64,000 nucleotides of DNA from Defluviimonas aquaemixtae (GTDB lineage: Bacteria; Pseudomonadota; Alphaproteobacteria; Rhodobacterales; Rhodobacteraceae): positions 186,001-250,000 of the forward strand of contig NZ_OMOQ01000002.1 in assembly GCF_900302475.1 (NCBI RefSeq). Reading direction: 5' to 3'. A program made the position numbers and the translations under genes. Of the stretch, positions 36,083 to 46,013 are shown piece after piece (position 1 is the first letter of the stretch; each line of letters begins with the position of its first letter). Below the pieces are notes generated by a model. The model had not been told where the DNA came from, made no database searches, and saw nothing but the letters and a program-made list of their open reading frames with translations.

Positions 36083-36475
36083 TCCAATCTGCCTTCCCTC
36101 TGCGGTTGTCGCATTCGATAGCGCAAATGGATGTCACGCAACAACCTGGCTTGTCCATCGTCGACCGCGGCGTTGCCGGAGCCGCAATGCGGAACTGATT
36201 CGTTCATCATCACGCGGCCATACGGCGCAGCCCCGGCAAATTTGGCAGAGTTTTGCCGATCCCACGCCCTTCGCCACATTCGCGCCTATAAGCGGTTGTC
36301 GAAAGCAAAAACACGCGCAGAGGCTGCGCAATTCCGGCCGCTTCCCGCCGCAATTCGTATGTAGACCAACTTTACACATCGTTAGCCTTAACGAATCCGT
36401 AACGCTTCAACCTGAAGTTTAGCGCTGTGCAGGTATCGGGGCGGGGTCGTGAAGAAAGTATCGGGAGTACGAAGA
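36083..36475. other. Intergenic region upstream of the sugar transferase; CtrA-like sequence
   Basis: The 393-bp gap between the divergent yihY-like gene and the sugar transferase has no ORF I believe in. It is more AT-rich toward the transferase. The sequence TTAACGAATCCGTAAC at 36388-36403 resembles the CtrA consensus TTAAC-N5-GTTAAC with two mismatches, about 75-90 bp before the gene. No terminator or repeat stood out in the rest. Confidence 0.3.
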
Positions 36476-37147
36476 ATGGCCGCCCCCATGTTTGAGTTTC
36501 GTGACTTCGTGGCCGTCGAAGAACCACGCAGCTTCTACGAGACACACGGGAAACGAGCCTTCGATATCTTGGTGCTCATCTTTGTCGCTCCCGCAGCGAT
36601 CGGATTGCTCGCCGTGATGATCGCGGCGGTCTGGCTGACCGGTGGTCAGCCGCTCTACGCCCAGAAGCGGATCGGTCGCGACGGCCGTATCTTCCAGTGC
36701 TGGAAGATCCGGACGATGGTGTGCGACGCCGACGCGACTTTGCCGCAGATCCTGCGCTCGGACCCGAAGCTTGCGGAGGAATGGCTTCAGACGCAGAAAC
36801 TCGCGCGTGACCCGCGCGTCACCCGCATCGGGGCGATCCTCCGGCGGACGAGCCTCGATGAGCTTCCGCAGCTTTGGAACGTTCTGCGCGGTCATATGAG
36901 CATCGTGGGTCCGCGTCCGTTCATGCCTGAACAGCAGGGCCTGTACCGCATGGGGCACCGCAGCGCGCGGTACTACCAGCTGCGTCCGGGCATCACCGGC
37001 CTGTGGCAGGTAAGCAGAAGAAATCGCTGTTCATTTGCCGAGCGGGTTGAATACGACGATGCCTATGCGGAGCGCGTCAGTGCCCGGGAGGATCTGCGCA
37101 TTCTTGGTCGCACAGTCGGAGTCGTCCTGCGCGCGACGGGCGTCTGA
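36476..37147 (+). CDS. Bacterial sugar transferase (exopolysaccharide priming, ExoY/WcaJ type)
   Basis: The product of about 223 residues has one hydrophobic hairpin or membrane segment ([20 protein letters not shown]) followed by the catalytic sugar-transferase domain with [44 protein letters not shown] and [15 protein letters not shown]. This family transfers a hexose-1-phosphate to undecaprenyl phosphate to start exopolysaccharide repeat synthesis. Start: ATG 36476 with GGGAG upstream, or GTG 36449 (9 residues longer). It stands alone, without polymerase or other transferases. Confidence 0.92.
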   Translation: MAAPMFEFRDFVAVEEPRSFYETHGKRAFDILVLIFVAPAAIGLLAVMIAAVWLTGGQPLYAQKRIGRDGRIFQCWKIRTMVCDADATLPQILRSDPKLAEEWLQTQKLARDPRVTRIGAILRRTSLDELPQLWNVLRGHMSIVGPRPFMPEQQGLYRMGHRSARYYQLRPGITGLWQVSRRNRCSFAERVEYDDAYAERVSAREDLRILGRTVGVVLRATGV

Positions 37148-37187
37148 CAGACGCATGGACTCGCAGTGTTCGGATGCGGTTGAGATC

Positions 37188-37880
37188 TCAGTCGAAGCGC
37201 CGCCAGATCGCGGAGTCCCCCAAGCCCTCCAAAAAGGCGCGATGCGCCGCCGCCTCTCCGGAAGTAATTCGCCGAGGCAATGGTTGGGGACGCGGTTCGG
37301 GACGCCACGACGAAATGCCGTCGCCGCTTTGTCCTTCCGGCGCGTGTGACAGCGCGAAGTCCGGTTGCCGGCCGCCGATGAGTTCCAGATAAACCTCTGC
37401 CAAAAGCTCACTGTCGAGAAGAGCGCCGTGCTTCTCGCGTGCCGAATTGTCGATGGCAAAGCGCCGGCACAGCGCATCGAGCGAGGCGGGCGACCCGGGG
37501 AAACGACGGCGCGCGATGGCGACGGTGTCAACCGCCCGGTCCATCGGAAGTAGTGACCTGCCAGCCCATCCAAGTTCGGCGTTGAGAAACTTCATGTCGA
37601 ACGCGGCGTTGTGGATCACCAGCCGGAAATCGTCGCCCAGGAATTCAAGGAACGCCACGGCAATCTCGCCGAAGCGTGGCTTGTCTCGCAAGAAATCGTC
37701 ACCCAGACCGTGCACGTCGAACGCCTCTGCCGGCATTGCGCGTTCAGGGTTAATGTACTGATGATAGACCCGCCCGGTCGGCAGGTGATTGACAAGTTCT
37801 ATGGCACCGATCTCCACGATCCGGTGGCCTTCGGCGGGCTCAAAGCCAGTGGTTTCGGTGTCGAGCACGATTTCACGCAT
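37188..37880 (-). CDS. dnaQ: DNA polymerase III epsilon subunit (proofreading exonuclease)
   Basis: The product of 230 residues is a DEDDh 3'-5' exonuclease: Exo I D7-T8-E9 in LDTETTG, Exo II H90-N91 and D95 in [12 protein letters not shown], Exo III H151 and D156 in [17 protein letters not shown]. It proofreads for the replicative polymerase. It is the last gene of the leftward maf-aroE-coaE-dnaQ operon that starts beside the origin; its first 8 bases overlap coaE. Confidence 0.96.
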   Translation of the reverse strand: MREIVLDTETTGFEPAEGHRIVEIGAIELVNHLPTGRVYHQYINPERAMPAEAFDVHGLGDDFLRDKPRFGEIAVAFLEFLGDDFRLVIHNAAFDMKFLNAELGWAGRSLLPMDRAVDTVAIARRRFPGSPASLDALCRRFAIDNSAREKHGALLDSELLAEVYLELIGGRQPDFALSHAPEGQSGDGISSWRPEPRPQPLPRRITSGEAAAHRAFLEGLGDSAIWRRFD

Positions 37881-38475
37881 GGGCCGCTCCGATCTTTGAA
37901 ATCAATTTTCGCACGGCACTCCGCGCCGGCTCAAATGCAAGCGTTTCGATGACATGATCCGCGCGAGCCCTCTTTTCCGAATCCGGCATCTGCCGGGACA
38001 GGATTGCTTGGAATTGCGCTTTCGTCATGCCCGGCCGAGCGAGGACTCGCTCGCGCTGCACATCCGCCGGCGCGGTCACAACGAGCGTCGCATCCATGTG
38101 GCGATCGGCGCCCGTCTCGAACAGGAGCGGGATATCGAGTACGACGAGAGGCGCGCCGCGTTTCGCGGCGGCATCTATGAACTGCGCGCGGTCAGCGGCG
38201 ACAAGGGGGTGCACAGCAGCTTCGATCCGTACGAGTGCGTTCGGATCGGCAGCGATCCACTCTTTCAGCCGCGCACGGTCGACTGCGCCCTCCACGACCG
38301 CGCGCGGGCAAAGCGCCGCAATCGGGCCGACGGCAGCGCCGCCCTCCGAATACAGGCGATGCACCGCTGCATCTGCGTCCCAGACCGGCACTCCTTCGGC
38401 GGCGAACATGGACGCCGTCGTCGATTTTCCCATGCCGATGGACCCAGTCAGACCCAGCAGAAATGGCCGCCTCAT
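37873..38475 (-). CDS. coaE: Dephospho-CoA kinase
   Basis: The product of 200 residues begins with a P-loop [17 protein letters not shown] (about 8-24) and has [22 protein letters not shown] and the DHVIET end block. It phosphorylates dephospho-CoA in the final step of coenzyme A synthesis. The start ATG 38475 overlaps the aroE stop by 4 bases (ATGA); an in-frame upstream start would lie inside aroE. Confidence 0.95.
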   Translation of the reverse strand: MRRPFLLGLTGSIGMGKSTTASMFAAEGVPVWDADAAVHRLYSEGGAAVGPIAALCPRAVVEGAVDRARLKEWIAADPNALVRIEAAVHPLVAADRAQFIDAAAKRGAPLVVLDIPLLFETGADRHMDATLVVTAPADVQRERVLARPGMTKAQFQAILSRQMPDSEKRARADHVIETLAFEPARSAVRKLISKIGAAHA

Positions 38476-39311
38476 GGCCCCATGACGACGTCGCGTGTCG
38501 CCTGGTCCACTTCCGGGCGCGACCCGAACCAACGCTCAAACGCCGGCGCTGCCTGGTGGATCAGCATTCCAAGACCGTCAACCGTCATGCAGCCGATTTC
38601 CGACGCTTCCTCGAGAAGCCGCGTTCGAAGCGGGGTATAGACGAGATCGGTCACAACTGCGGTCTTCGATAGTGCGTCGAGTGGAATCCTGAATTCCGGC
38701 TTGCCTTCCATGCCGAGCGAGGAGGCGTTGACCACGGTGGTCGCCCCTTCAAGCATGTTGCCGGCCTGCACCCAATCATGCACGATAACCTTCGCCCCGA
38801 ACTCCTGCCGAAGCGCTTCGGCCCGTGCGCGTGTCCGGTTGACGAGCCGGATCTCGGGCGTCCCGACTTCTATTAGCGAGGCAATAACAGCACGCGCCGC
38901 ACCGCCTGCGCCGATCACCGCGGCGGGACCTCGCGTCGGGTTCCAATCGGCCGCGTTCTGCCGAAGACTTGCGATGAAGCCGTAGCCATCCGTGTTGTCG
39001 GCATGGATGCGCCCGTCCTTCCGGAAGATCAGCGTATTCGCTGCTCCGATCAGTGCCGCTCGGTCGGTGACGACATCGGCCAGCGAAAGCACCGTTTCTT
39101 TGTGCGGAATCGTGACGTTGACGCCGACAAAGCCGGCCTTCGGAAGCGCCGAGAGCACTTCTCGCAGGTGGTTCTGCGCGACATCCATCGGAACATAGTG
39201 GCCGGGAATTCCGTACCGGCGCAACCAATGCATGTGTAAGCGCGGGGAGCGCGAATGCGCGATCGGCGATCCGATGACGCCAGCCAGGGGAATGCGCGGG
39301 TGTTCGATCAT
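38472..39311 (-). CDS. aroE: Shikimate dehydrogenase
   Basis: The product of 279 residues has the AroE substrate motifs SRSPRLHMHW and NVTIPHKE (catalytic lysine), NTDGYGF, and the NADP loop GAGGAARAVI. It reduces 3-dehydroshikimate in aromatic amino acid synthesis. Overlaps of 4 bases at each end with maf and coaE show one transcript. Confidence 0.96.
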   Translation of the reverse strand: MIEHPRIPLAGVIGSPIAHSRSPRLHMHWLRRYGIPGHYVPMDVAQNHLREVLSALPKAGFVGVNVTIPHKETVLSLADVVTDRAALIGAANTLIFRKDGRIHADNTDGYGFIASLRQNAADWNPTRGPAAVIGAGGAARAVIASLIEVGTPEIRLVNRTRARAEALRQEFGAKVIVHDWVQAGNMLEGATTVVNASSLGMEGKPEFRIPLDALSKTAVVTDLVYTPLRTRLLEEASEIGCMTVDGLGMLIHQAAPAFERWFGSRPEVDQATRDVVMGP

Positions 39312-39919
39312 GTCGCGATGTCGCCTCGGATGGCGAGCCAGGTCAAGAGTTCGATGAGGGGCAAACCTAGCACTGTGAAATAGTCGCCATCGATGCGGGA
39401 AAAAAGTCGCACCCCTTCCGCTTCCAGCTGATAACAGCCAACGGTGTGGCGGATGCTTTTCCAGTTCCGCGCGACGTAGTCGGAAATGTATTCATCGGAC
39501 AGAGCGCGCATGGTCAGCTGGGCCTGTCCGACGTGGCGCCAGAGCGGTCGTCCATCTATCGCGACAACGGCTGCAGAGAGCAAGCGGTGGGTCCGGCCGC
39601 GCAGGGCGGCGAGCTGGGTGCGTGCATCTTCGGGATCTGCGGGCTTGGTGAAAATCGCGCCGTCGCAGTCCAGAATCTGATCGGCGCCGATCACGAGGGT
39701 CGATGGCTCTTTCTGCGAAACCTTGATCGCCTTGGCTTCGGCGAGCGCATCGGCAATGTCGTGCGCGCCGGCACCCTCCGAGACCAACGCGTGGCGTATC
39801 GTCTCCTCATCGATCCGGGCAGGTCTCAGATCAGGTTCGAGACCGGCGTTGCGAAGCATCGCGGCGCGGACTTCCGAGCCAGAGGCGAGCACGATCCTTG
39901 GAGCGATGTTTTCGGTCAT
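39308..39919 (-). CDS. maf: Maf family nucleotide pyrophosphatase
   Basis: The product of 203 residues opens with IVLASGSEVRAAMLRNAG, the Maf signature, and has VIGADQILDCDG and TVGCYQLEAEGV. Maf proteins hydrolyse non-canonical or m7G/UTP-type nucleoside triphosphates and are linked to septum control. Start ATG 39919 is weakly supported; TTG 39940 would add 7 residues. It is the first leftward gene after the candidate replication origin; one DnaA-box-like 9-mer (39932-39940) lies directly at its start. Confidence 0.92.
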   Translation of the reverse strand: MTENIAPRIVLASGSEVRAAMLRNAGLEPDLRPARIDEETIRHALVSEGAGAHDIADALAEAKAIKVSQKEPSTLVIGADQILDCDGAIFTKPADPEDARTQLAALRGRTHRLLSAAVVAIDGRPLWRHVGQAQLTMRALSDEYISDYVARNWKSIRHTVGCYQLEAEGVRLFSRIDGDYFTVLGLPLIELLTWLAIRGDIAT

Positions 39920-39931
39920 TGTGGTCAATCT

Positions 39932-40312
39932 TGTGGACAAGGTCCCGGGAAGTACCGGACCATATGGGGCAAGTAGGCTCGACGCGCGACAGCTGTGCGA
40001 AACCGGCGCAGTCTGTCAAGCGGCGCGACCGATATTCCACCTGTGCGGAGTCAATCGCTCACGCTGTGGATGATCGCGCCAGGGCGGCGAGACTCGTGTG
40101 ATGCGTCCACAGGCAACATTTATTCAGTTTCCATATAGGATATTGAAAATAAATAATTATATGCTTAGTCACTCTCATTCTTGCAGGTAATCCGAGAATG
40201 ATCCACAGAGTAGCCAAGATGTCGGTACTTCAGCGTGAAACGCAGATATCCCCGCTATCCACAGGCCAAACAACATCATCAACTCTTTTCTTTTTTCTTT
40301 CTTGTTTTAGGT
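39932..40312. other. Candidate chromosomal replication origin (oriC)
   Basis: The 428-bp gap between divergent maf and hemJ has the marks of an origin. Four 9-mers differ by one base from the DnaA box TTATCCACA: 39932-39940 (reverse, TTGTCCACA), 40065-40073 (reverse, TCATCCACA), 40199-40207 (TGATCCACA) and 40255-40263 (CTATCCACA). A strongly AT-rich tract at about 40118-40172 in a GC-rich chromosome would be the unwinding element, and a T-rich run lies at 40282-40312. Two GANTC sites are near 40048 and 40091. Gene orientation flips here and parS/parAB lie 3-7 kb away, as in other alphaproteobacteria, where oriC is near this rho-mnmE-parAB block. Confidence 0.8.
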
Positions 40313-40347
40313 AGGGCCTGACCCCTGCGCAGAGTGGATGACAGAAC

Positions 40348-40797
40348 GTGACGGATTTCCTAGCGACGATCTATCCCTGGACCAAGACGCTTCACGTGAT
40401 CTCGATCGTTGCGTGGATGGCGGGGCTCTTCTACCTCCCGCGACTGTTCGTCTATCACGTCGAGCGCGTCGAGACGGACAGCGAAGCGGACCGGCTTTTT
40501 CAGGAGATGGAGCGCAAGCTTCTTAGGGTCATCATGAACCCTGCCATGATAGCCGCTTGGATATTCGGACTCTGTCTTGTCTTTACGCCTGGTATTGTTG
40601 ATTGGGGTGAGCTTTGGCCGTGGACCAAGGCGGCAGCAGTGATCGGAATGACGTGGTTCCACCACTGGCTCGGCTACAGGCGCAAAGACTTCGCGGCCGG
40701 GCGGAACGCGACGAGCGGACGGACCTACAGGATCATGAATGAGGTTCCAACGGTTCTTCTGGTCGTGATCGTTTCTTCGGTGATCCTGCGTTTCTGA
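40348..40797 (+). CDS. hemJ: Protoporphyrinogen oxidase HemJ
   Basis: The product of 149 residues has four membrane helices and the HemJ motifs: H16 in WTKTLHVISIVAWMAGLFYLPRL (heme ligand region) and WFHHWLGYRRKDFA. HemJ oxidises protoporphyrinogen IX to protoporphyrin IX in heme and chlorophyll synthesis in organisms without HemG or HemY. Start GTG 40348; the ribosome-binding site is weak. hemE, often next to it in related origins, is not present here. Confidence 0.93.
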   Translation: MTDFLATIYPWTKTLHVISIVAWMAGLFYLPRLFVYHVERVETDSEADRLFQEMERKLLRVIMNPAMIAAWIFGLCLVFTPGIVDWGELWPWTKAAAVIGMTWFHHWLGYRRKDFAAGRNATSGRTYRIMNEVPTVLLVVIVSSVILRF

Positions 40798-40923
40798 GCG
40801 ATGATTGACTCCCGGGCTCCTTACGGCTATGGGTCCGCCAATCCCCGCCGTCCGGATGGGGTATCTCCCAGATAGTAATCGCCGCCGCGTTCAGCGGACG
40901 TGCCTGCCACGAACGGACATTCC

Positions 40924-42195
40924 ATGACGCAAGAGCGCTTGAACCTTTCGGATCTTAAGGCGAAGAGCCCGGCCGATCTGCTGTCGATGGCCGAAGAACT
41001 CGAGATCGAAAACGCCTCCACGATGCGCAAGGGCGAGATGATGTTCTCGATCCTGAAGGAGCATGCGGAGGAAGGCTGGGAGATTGGCGGCGACGGTGTG
41101 CTCGAAGTTTTGCAGGATGGGTTCGGTTTCCTGCGCTCGCCCGAGGCCAACTACCTGCCCGGGCCGGACGACATTTATGTAAGCCCGGACATGATCCGGC
41201 AATATTCGCTCAGGACCGGGGACACCGTCGAGGGCGTGATCCGCGCGCCCGGCGACAACGAGCGCTACTTCGCGCTTATCAAGGTAACCTCGATCAATTT
41301 CGAGGAACCCGAGAAGGCGCGGCACAAGGTTGCCTTCGACAACCTGACCCCGCTCTATCCCGACGAGCGGCTGAAGATGGAAATCGAAGATCCGACGATC
41401 AAGGACCGTTCCGCGCGGATCATCGATCTGGTGGCGCCGATCGGGAAGGGTCAGCGCGGCCTGATCGTGGCGCCCCCGAGAACCGGCAAGACGGTGCTTC
41501 TGCAGAACATCGCCCATTCAATCGCGTCGAACCATCCGGAATGCTACCTGATCGTCCTGCTGATCGACGAGCGGCCGGAGGAAGTGACCGACATGCAGCG
41601 CTCGGTGAAGGGCGAAGTGATTTCCTCGACCTTCGACGAGCCGGCCTCACGGCACGTGGCGGTGTCGGAAATGGTGATAGAGAAGGCCAAGCGGCTGGTG
41701 GAGCACAAGCGGGACGTCGTGATCCTCTTGGATTCGATCACGCGGCTCGGACGGGCGTTCAACACCGTCGTGCCGTCGTCGGGCAAGGTACTGACCGGCG
41801 GTGTCGATGCGAATGCGCTCCAACGGCCCAAGCGGTTCTTCGGCGCGGCGCGCAATATCGAGGAGGGCGGATCGCTCACCATCATCGCGACGGCGCTCAT
41901 CGACACCGGCAGCCGGATGGACGAAGTGATTTTCGAAGAGTTCAAAGGCACCGGCAACTCGGAAATCGTGCTCGACCGGAAGGTGGCGGACAAGCGCGTT
42001 TTCCCGGCGATGGACATTCTCAAGTCGGGTACCCGCAAGGAGGACCTGCTTGTTGACAAGAATGACCTGCAGAAGACCTACGTTCTGCGTCGAATCCTCA
42101 ACCCGATGGGCACGACGGATGCGATCGAGTTCCTGATCTCAAAGCTCAAGCAGACCAAGACAAACGGCGAGTTCTTCGATTCCATGAACGCCTGA
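40924..42195 (+). CDS. rho: Transcription termination factor Rho
   Basis: The product of 423 residues has the Rho N-terminal helical domain, the RNA-binding cold-shock fold with DGFGFLR (65-71), Walker A APPRTGKT (183-190), Walker [17 protein letters not shown] and the R-loop [17 protein letters not shown]. Standard length without a large N-terminal insert. Start ATG 40924, preceded by a 126-bp leader after hemJ, which may hold its autoregulatory region; I see no clear hairpin there. Confidence 0.97.
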   Translation: MTQERLNLSDLKAKSPADLLSMAEELEIENASTMRKGEMMFSILKEHAEEGWEIGGDGVLEVLQDGFGFLRSPEANYLPGPDDIYVSPDMIRQYSLRTGDTVEGVIRAPGDNERYFALIKVTSINFEEPEKARHKVAFDNLTPLYPDERLKMEIEDPTIKDRSARIIDLVAPIGKGQRGLIVAPPRTGKTVLLQNIAHSIASNHPECYLIVLLIDERPEEVTDMQRSVKGEVISSTFDEPASRHVAVSEMVIEKAKRLVEHKRDVVILLDSITRLGRAFNTVVPSSGKVLTGGVDANALQRPKRFFGAARNIEEGGSLTIIATALIDTGSRMDEVIFEEFKGTGNSEIVLDRKVADKRVFPAMDILKSGTRKEDLLVDKNDLQKTYVLRRILNPMGTTDAIEFLISKLKQTKTNGEFFDSMNA

Positions 42196-42225
42196 CTTGT
42201 TGTTTAAAAACAATAGGTTAACAGG

Positions 42226-43515
42226 ATGGACACGATCTATGCCCTAGCGTCCGCGCGGGGGAAATCCGGCGTCGCGGTGATCCGGATCTCGGGTCCTGGC
42301 GCATGGGGCGCCGTTGCATTGCTGGCTGGCGATGTACCGAAGCCGCGGTTCGCAGCCTTGCGCCGGCTGCGGTTGGGCGCCGACGTGCTCGATGATGCGA
42401 TCGTCGTGACCTTCGCAAAGGGTGCGAGCTTCACCGGCGAAGAAAGCGCAGAGCTTCAGCTTCACGGGGCGACCGCGACGGTCAGCGCCGTACTGGGCGC
42501 GCTGGCTGGCATGGCGGGGCTACGACTGGCGGAGCCCGGGGAATTCACCCGGCGCGCGCTAGAGAACGGCAGGCTGGACCTCGCGCAGGTCGAGGGACTA
42601 GCAGACCTTATCGAATCGGAGACCGAAGCTCAGCGCAGGCAGGCCATGCGCGTCCTGTCGGGTCAGGTTGGCGAACGGGCGGAGGGCTGGCGCCGTGACT
42701 TGATCCGCGCAGCCGCACTGCTTGAGGCGACGATCGACTTCGCAGACGAGGACGTGCCGGAAGATGTCGGGCCAGAAGTGGTGGCCTTGCTGACAGGTGT
42801 CGAGGCCAAGTTGCGGCGCGAGATCGCCGGCTTCGGTGCGGCGGAACGCATCCGGGAAGGGTTCGAAGTCGCGATTGTCGGGCAGCCTAACGCAGGGAAG
42901 TCAACGTTGCTAAATGCGCTCGCCGGTCGCGAAGCAGCGATCACCTCCGAGGTCGCGGGAACAACTCGCGATGTCATCGAAGTGCGGATGGATTTGTCCG
43001 GCCTGGCCGTGACGTTCCTCGACACTGCGGGTCTGCGCCAGACGGAAGACCTGGTCGAGGGGATTGGCGTACGGCGGGCGCTCGAGCGTGCCCGGCAAGC
43101 CGATTTACGCGTGTTCCTGGTCGAAGCCTCCGGGACCGGCATGCTGGAGCCTGGTGCGAGCGACATCATCGTTCGCGCCAAGGCGGATCTCTTGGCGGAG
43201 AGCGTGGATATGCTCGGGGTGTCCGGCAAGACCGGCGCGGGTCTCGGCGAATTGATCGCGTTGATCGGCGAGCGTCTGTCCGCACGTGTGGCTTCGGCTG
43301 GCGTAATCACACGCGTACGCCACAAATCCGCGATTGAAAATGCGCTGAAGGCTATGGAATCAGCGCGACTTGAGATAAGCAAAGGACCCGACCGGATTGA
43401 ATTTGCCGCTGAGAACGTCAGGGCGGCGACGCGCGCCCTTGATTCGCTTGTCGGCCGTGTCGATGTGGAGCATTTGTTGGATGAGATCTTCTCGAGTTTC
43501 TGCATCGGTAAGTGA
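42226..43515 (+). CDS. mnmE: tRNA modification GTPase MnmE (TrmE)
   Basis: The product of 429 residues has the N-terminal tetrahydrofolate-binding domain ([20 protein letters not shown]), a central helical domain split by the G domain ([31 protein letters not shown]) and the C-terminal CIGK tail with the catalytic cysteine. With MnmG it makes the cmnm5 group on U34 of tRNAs. The next gene, mnmG, is its partner; the first parS starts 5 bp after this stop. Confidence 0.97.
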   Translation: MDTIYALASARGKSGVAVIRISGPGAWGAVALLAGDVPKPRFAALRRLRLGADVLDDAIVVTFAKGASFTGEESAELQLHGATATVSAVLGALAGMAGLRLAEPGEFTRRALENGRLDLAQVEGLADLIESETEAQRRQAMRVLSGQVGERAEGWRRDLIRAAALLEATIDFADEDVPEDVGPEVVALLTGVEAKLRREIAGFGAAERIREGFEVAIVGQPNAGKSTLLNALAGREAAITSEVAGTTRDVIEVRMDLSGLAVTFLDTAGLRQTEDLVEGIGVRRALERARQADLRVFLVEASGTGMLEPGASDIIVRAKADLLAESVDMLGVSGKTGAGLGELIALIGERLSARVASAGVITRVRHKSAIENALKAMESARLEISKGPDRIEFAAENVRAATRALDSLVGRVDVEHLLDEIFSSFCIGK

Positions 43516-43519
43516 GGAG

Positions 43520-43535
43520 TGTTTCACGTGAAACA
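43520..43535. promoter_or_regulatory. parS centromere site 1
   Basis: TGTTTCACGTGAAACA is the perfect 16-bp palindrome bound by chromosomal ParB. It lies across the mnmG start: the preferred GTG start codon (43528) is in the centre of the site. About 3.3 kb from the origin candidate. Confidence 0.95.
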
Positions 43536-45393
43536 TTTCGATGTCGTGGTAATCGGAGGCGGACATGCCGGAACCGAGGCGGCCCATGCGGCCGCCCGCA
43601 TAGGCGTGTCCGTTGCTCTTGTGACGCTCAGGCGCGATGCAATCGGAGTGATGTCCTGCAACCCTGCGATCGGCGGTCTGGGTAAGGGTCATCTGGTGCG
43701 AGAGATCGATGCCTTGGATGGCGTCATGGGCCGCGTCGCCGACCGCGCTGGCATCCAGTTCCGGCTGCTCAATCGCCGGAAAGGGCCCGCAGTGCAGGGC
43801 CCCCGAGCGCAGGCCGACCGAAAGCTATATCGCACGGCCATGCTTGCGGAAACCGAGCGTATGCCGGGCCTTTCGATTGTGGAAGGCGAAGTGACCGATC
43901 TGCGCATGGAGGCAGATCGAGTTACTGGTGTCGTGTTGAATGGCGGCGCCGAGATTTTCGCCGGTGCCGTTGTCCTGACGTCCGGAACGTTCCTGCGCGG
44001 CGTGATTCACATAGGCGACCAGCGTTGGTCGGGCGGGCGCATGGGAGACAAGCCATCGATCGCGCTCGCGCAGCGCGTCGAGGCGCTCGGCCTGCCGTTG
44101 GGGCGCCTGAAGACGGGCACACCGCCAAGGCTGGACGGGCGCACGATCGACTGGGACGGTCTCGCGAAACAGACAGGCGATGATTGCCCGGCAATGTTTT
44201 CGTTTCTGAACGACCGGCCCTTCGCGCGCCAGATCAGCTGCGGCATCACCTACACGAATGAACGCACGCACGAGGTGGTTCGCGCCAATCTGGCCCGTTC
44301 CGCGATGTATGGTGGGCACATCGATGGCGTCGGGCCGCGCTATTGCCCGTCGATCGAGGACAAGGTCGTACGGTTTGCCGACAAGGATGCGCACCAAGTA
44401 TTCCTCGAACCTGAGGGGCTCGATGACGATACCGTGTACCCGAACGGGATCTCGACATCCCTGCCGATGGAAGTGCAGGAGGACTACGTCCGCTCTATCG
44501 CAGGCCTCGAGAAGGTAAGCATCCTCCAGCCAGGCTACGCGATCGAATATGACTACGTCGATCCGCGTGCGCTCCTTCCGACACTGGCCGTCAAGGGTGT
44601 TTGTGGCCTATATCTTGCGGGGCAGATCAACGGTACCACAGGATATGAGGAAGCTGCTGCACAAGGCCTCGTCGCGGGGCTGAACGCGGCGCGTGCCGTG
44701 CGGTCGGGCGAGCCAGCCATCTTCAGCCGCGCCAACAGCTACATCGGCGTCATGATCGACGACCTCGTCACGCGAGGCGTCAGCGAGCCCTATCGCATGT
44801 TCACATCGCGCGCAGAGTTCCGGCTGTCACTCCGTGCGGACAATGCGGATCAGCGTCTTACACCTCTGGGTCTCGACATCGGATGTGTTGGCGAGGCGCG
44901 CGCGGCCGCATTCCGTCTCAAAGCTGAGGCGCTTGCCGCGGGCCGGAGGGCGCTGGACGAACTCACACTGACGCCGCGCGAGGCAGCCATTCATGGCCTA
45001 AACGTCAGCCAAGACGGGCAGCGACGCTCAGGATTCGCACTTTTGTCGTTCCCAGATGTGACCTTCGCTGAACTCGAGCGCGCCGATCCGAAGCTGGCCA
45101 ATCTCGAATCCGAGATCAAGGAACAGCTTTCCCGCGACGCGCTCTATGCGACATATATTGAACGCCAGAAGGCGGATGTGCAGGCAATTCAACGGGACGA
45201 GCGTCAAGAAATTCCTCCGGATTTCGATTTCGCGGCATTGAACGGGCTATCGGCGGAACTCAAGGGCAAGCTCCGCCAAGTCCGCCCGCAGACGCTTGCC
45301 CAGGCGGGGCGACTCGAGGGAATGACGCCGGCAGCGCTGACCTTGATCCTCGCGGCGCTCAAGCGTGCCGAAAGGGTGCGCGCGGCCATATGA
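43528..45393 (+). CDS. mnmG: tRNA modification enzyme MnmG (GidA)
   Basis: The product of 621 residues is the FAD-dependent partner of MnmE. It shows the dinucleotide loop [15 protein letters not shown] at 6-20, [28 protein letters not shown] and the C-terminal helical domain ending [15 protein letters not shown]. Two in-frame GTG starts exist: 43519, only 2 bases after the GAGGAG ribosome-binding site, and 43528, with ideal spacing of about 8; I chose 43528. That start is inside parS, so ParB occupancy could block initiation. Confidence 0.96.
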   Translation: MKHFDVVVIGGGHAGTEAAHAAARIGVSVALVTLRRDAIGVMSCNPAIGGLGKGHLVREIDALDGVMGRVADRAGIQFRLLNRRKGPAVQGPRAQADRKLYRTAMLAETERMPGLSIVEGEVTDLRMEADRVTGVVLNGGAEIFAGAVVLTSGTFLRGVIHIGDQRWSGGRMGDKPSIALAQRVEALGLPLGRLKTGTPPRLDGRTIDWDGLAKQTGDDCPAMFSFLNDRPFARQISCGITYTNERTHEVVRANLARSAMYGGHIDGVGPRYCPSIEDKVVRFADKDAHQVFLEPEGLDDDTVYPNGISTSLPMEVQEDYVRSIAGLEKVSILQPGYAIEYDYVDPRALLPTLAVKGVCGLYLAGQINGTTGYEEAAAQGLVAGLNAARAVRSGEPAIFSRANSYIGVMIDDLVTRGVSEPYRMFTSRAEFRLSLRADNADQRLTPLGLDIGCVGEARAAAFRLKAEALAAGRRALDELTLTPREAAIHGLNVSQDGQRRSGFALLSFPDVTFAELERADPKLANLESEIKEQLSRDALYATYIERQKADVQAIQRDERQEIPPDFDFAALNGLSAELKGKLRQVRPQTLAQAGRLEGMTPAALTLILAALKRAERVRAAI

Positions 45394-46013
45394 CGCCCAC
45401 CAGCCCCGCTTTTGCAGCGCGCGATGTTTCACGTGAAACAATCGAGCGCCTTTCAGCCTTCGAAGCTCTTCTGAGAAAGTGGAACCCCGCCATAAACCTG
45501 GTCGCTCGATCCACGATCGATGATGTCTGGCAACGGCACTTCCACGATTCGATCCAGATTTTCGACGCGGCGCCGGGTTCCGCGCGCCTCTGGGCGGACT
45601 TCGGCACTGGCGGAGGCTTCCCGGGCCTTGTCGTTGCGATTCTGGCCGCCAATGAGCGGCAGGGTCTGCGTACGGTGCTCATAGAAAGTGATCAGCGCAA
45701 AGCCGCGTTTCTCGCCACCGCGGTCCGGAATCTGGAGTTGAATGCGATCGTGCTGGCCGAGCGCGCAGAGGCCGTCGAGCCTCTCGGAGCCGATATCGTC
45801 TCGGCGCGGGCGCTCGCGCCGCTGACCGTTCTGCTTGAGCTTGCCGAGCGGCATCTGGCGCCTGGCGGAACCGCCCTGTTCCCGAAGGGTGCGGGCCACT
45901 CCGCGGAGCTCGCGCGGGCGCTTGATAAATGGTCGTTTACCCATCACAAGACGCCCAGCAAAACCGATCCCGACGCGGTGATCCTGTCCATCGGAGGTAT
46001 TCGACGTGTCTGA
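45390..46013 (+). CDS. rsmG: 16S rRNA (guanine-N7)-methyltransferase RsmG (GidB)
   Basis: The product of 207 residues is a SAM-dependent methyltransferase that modifies G527 of 16S rRNA. It has [19 protein letters not shown], the SAM loop [15 protein letters not shown] and VSARALAPL. It overlaps mnmG by 4 bases (ATGA) and parA by 8. The second parS site is inside its first codons and encodes the peptide VSRET at about residues 13-17. Confidence 0.96.
   Translation: MTPTSPAFAARDVSRETIERLSAFEALLRKWNPAINLVARSTIDDVWQRHFHDSIQIFDAAPGSARLWADFGTGGGFPGLVVAILAANERQGLRTVLIESDQRKAAFLATAVRNLELNAIVLAERAEAVEPLGADIVSARALAPLTVLLELAERHLAPGGTALFPKGAGHSAELARALDKWSFTHHKTPSKTDPDAVILSIGGIRRV
45425..45440. promoter_or_regulatory. 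parS centromere site 2
   Basis: A second perfect copy of TGTTTCACGTGAAACA, 1.9 kb from the first, lies within rsmG at codons 12-17. It is read in a different frame from site 1 (site 1: FHVKH, site 2: VSRET). Confidence 0.95.

Noticed and set aside
42199..42225. AT-rich hairpin TTGTTGTTTAAAAACAATA between rho and mnmE as terminator
   Set aside because: Short imperfect stem, no U tract after it; mnmE probably reads through from rho.
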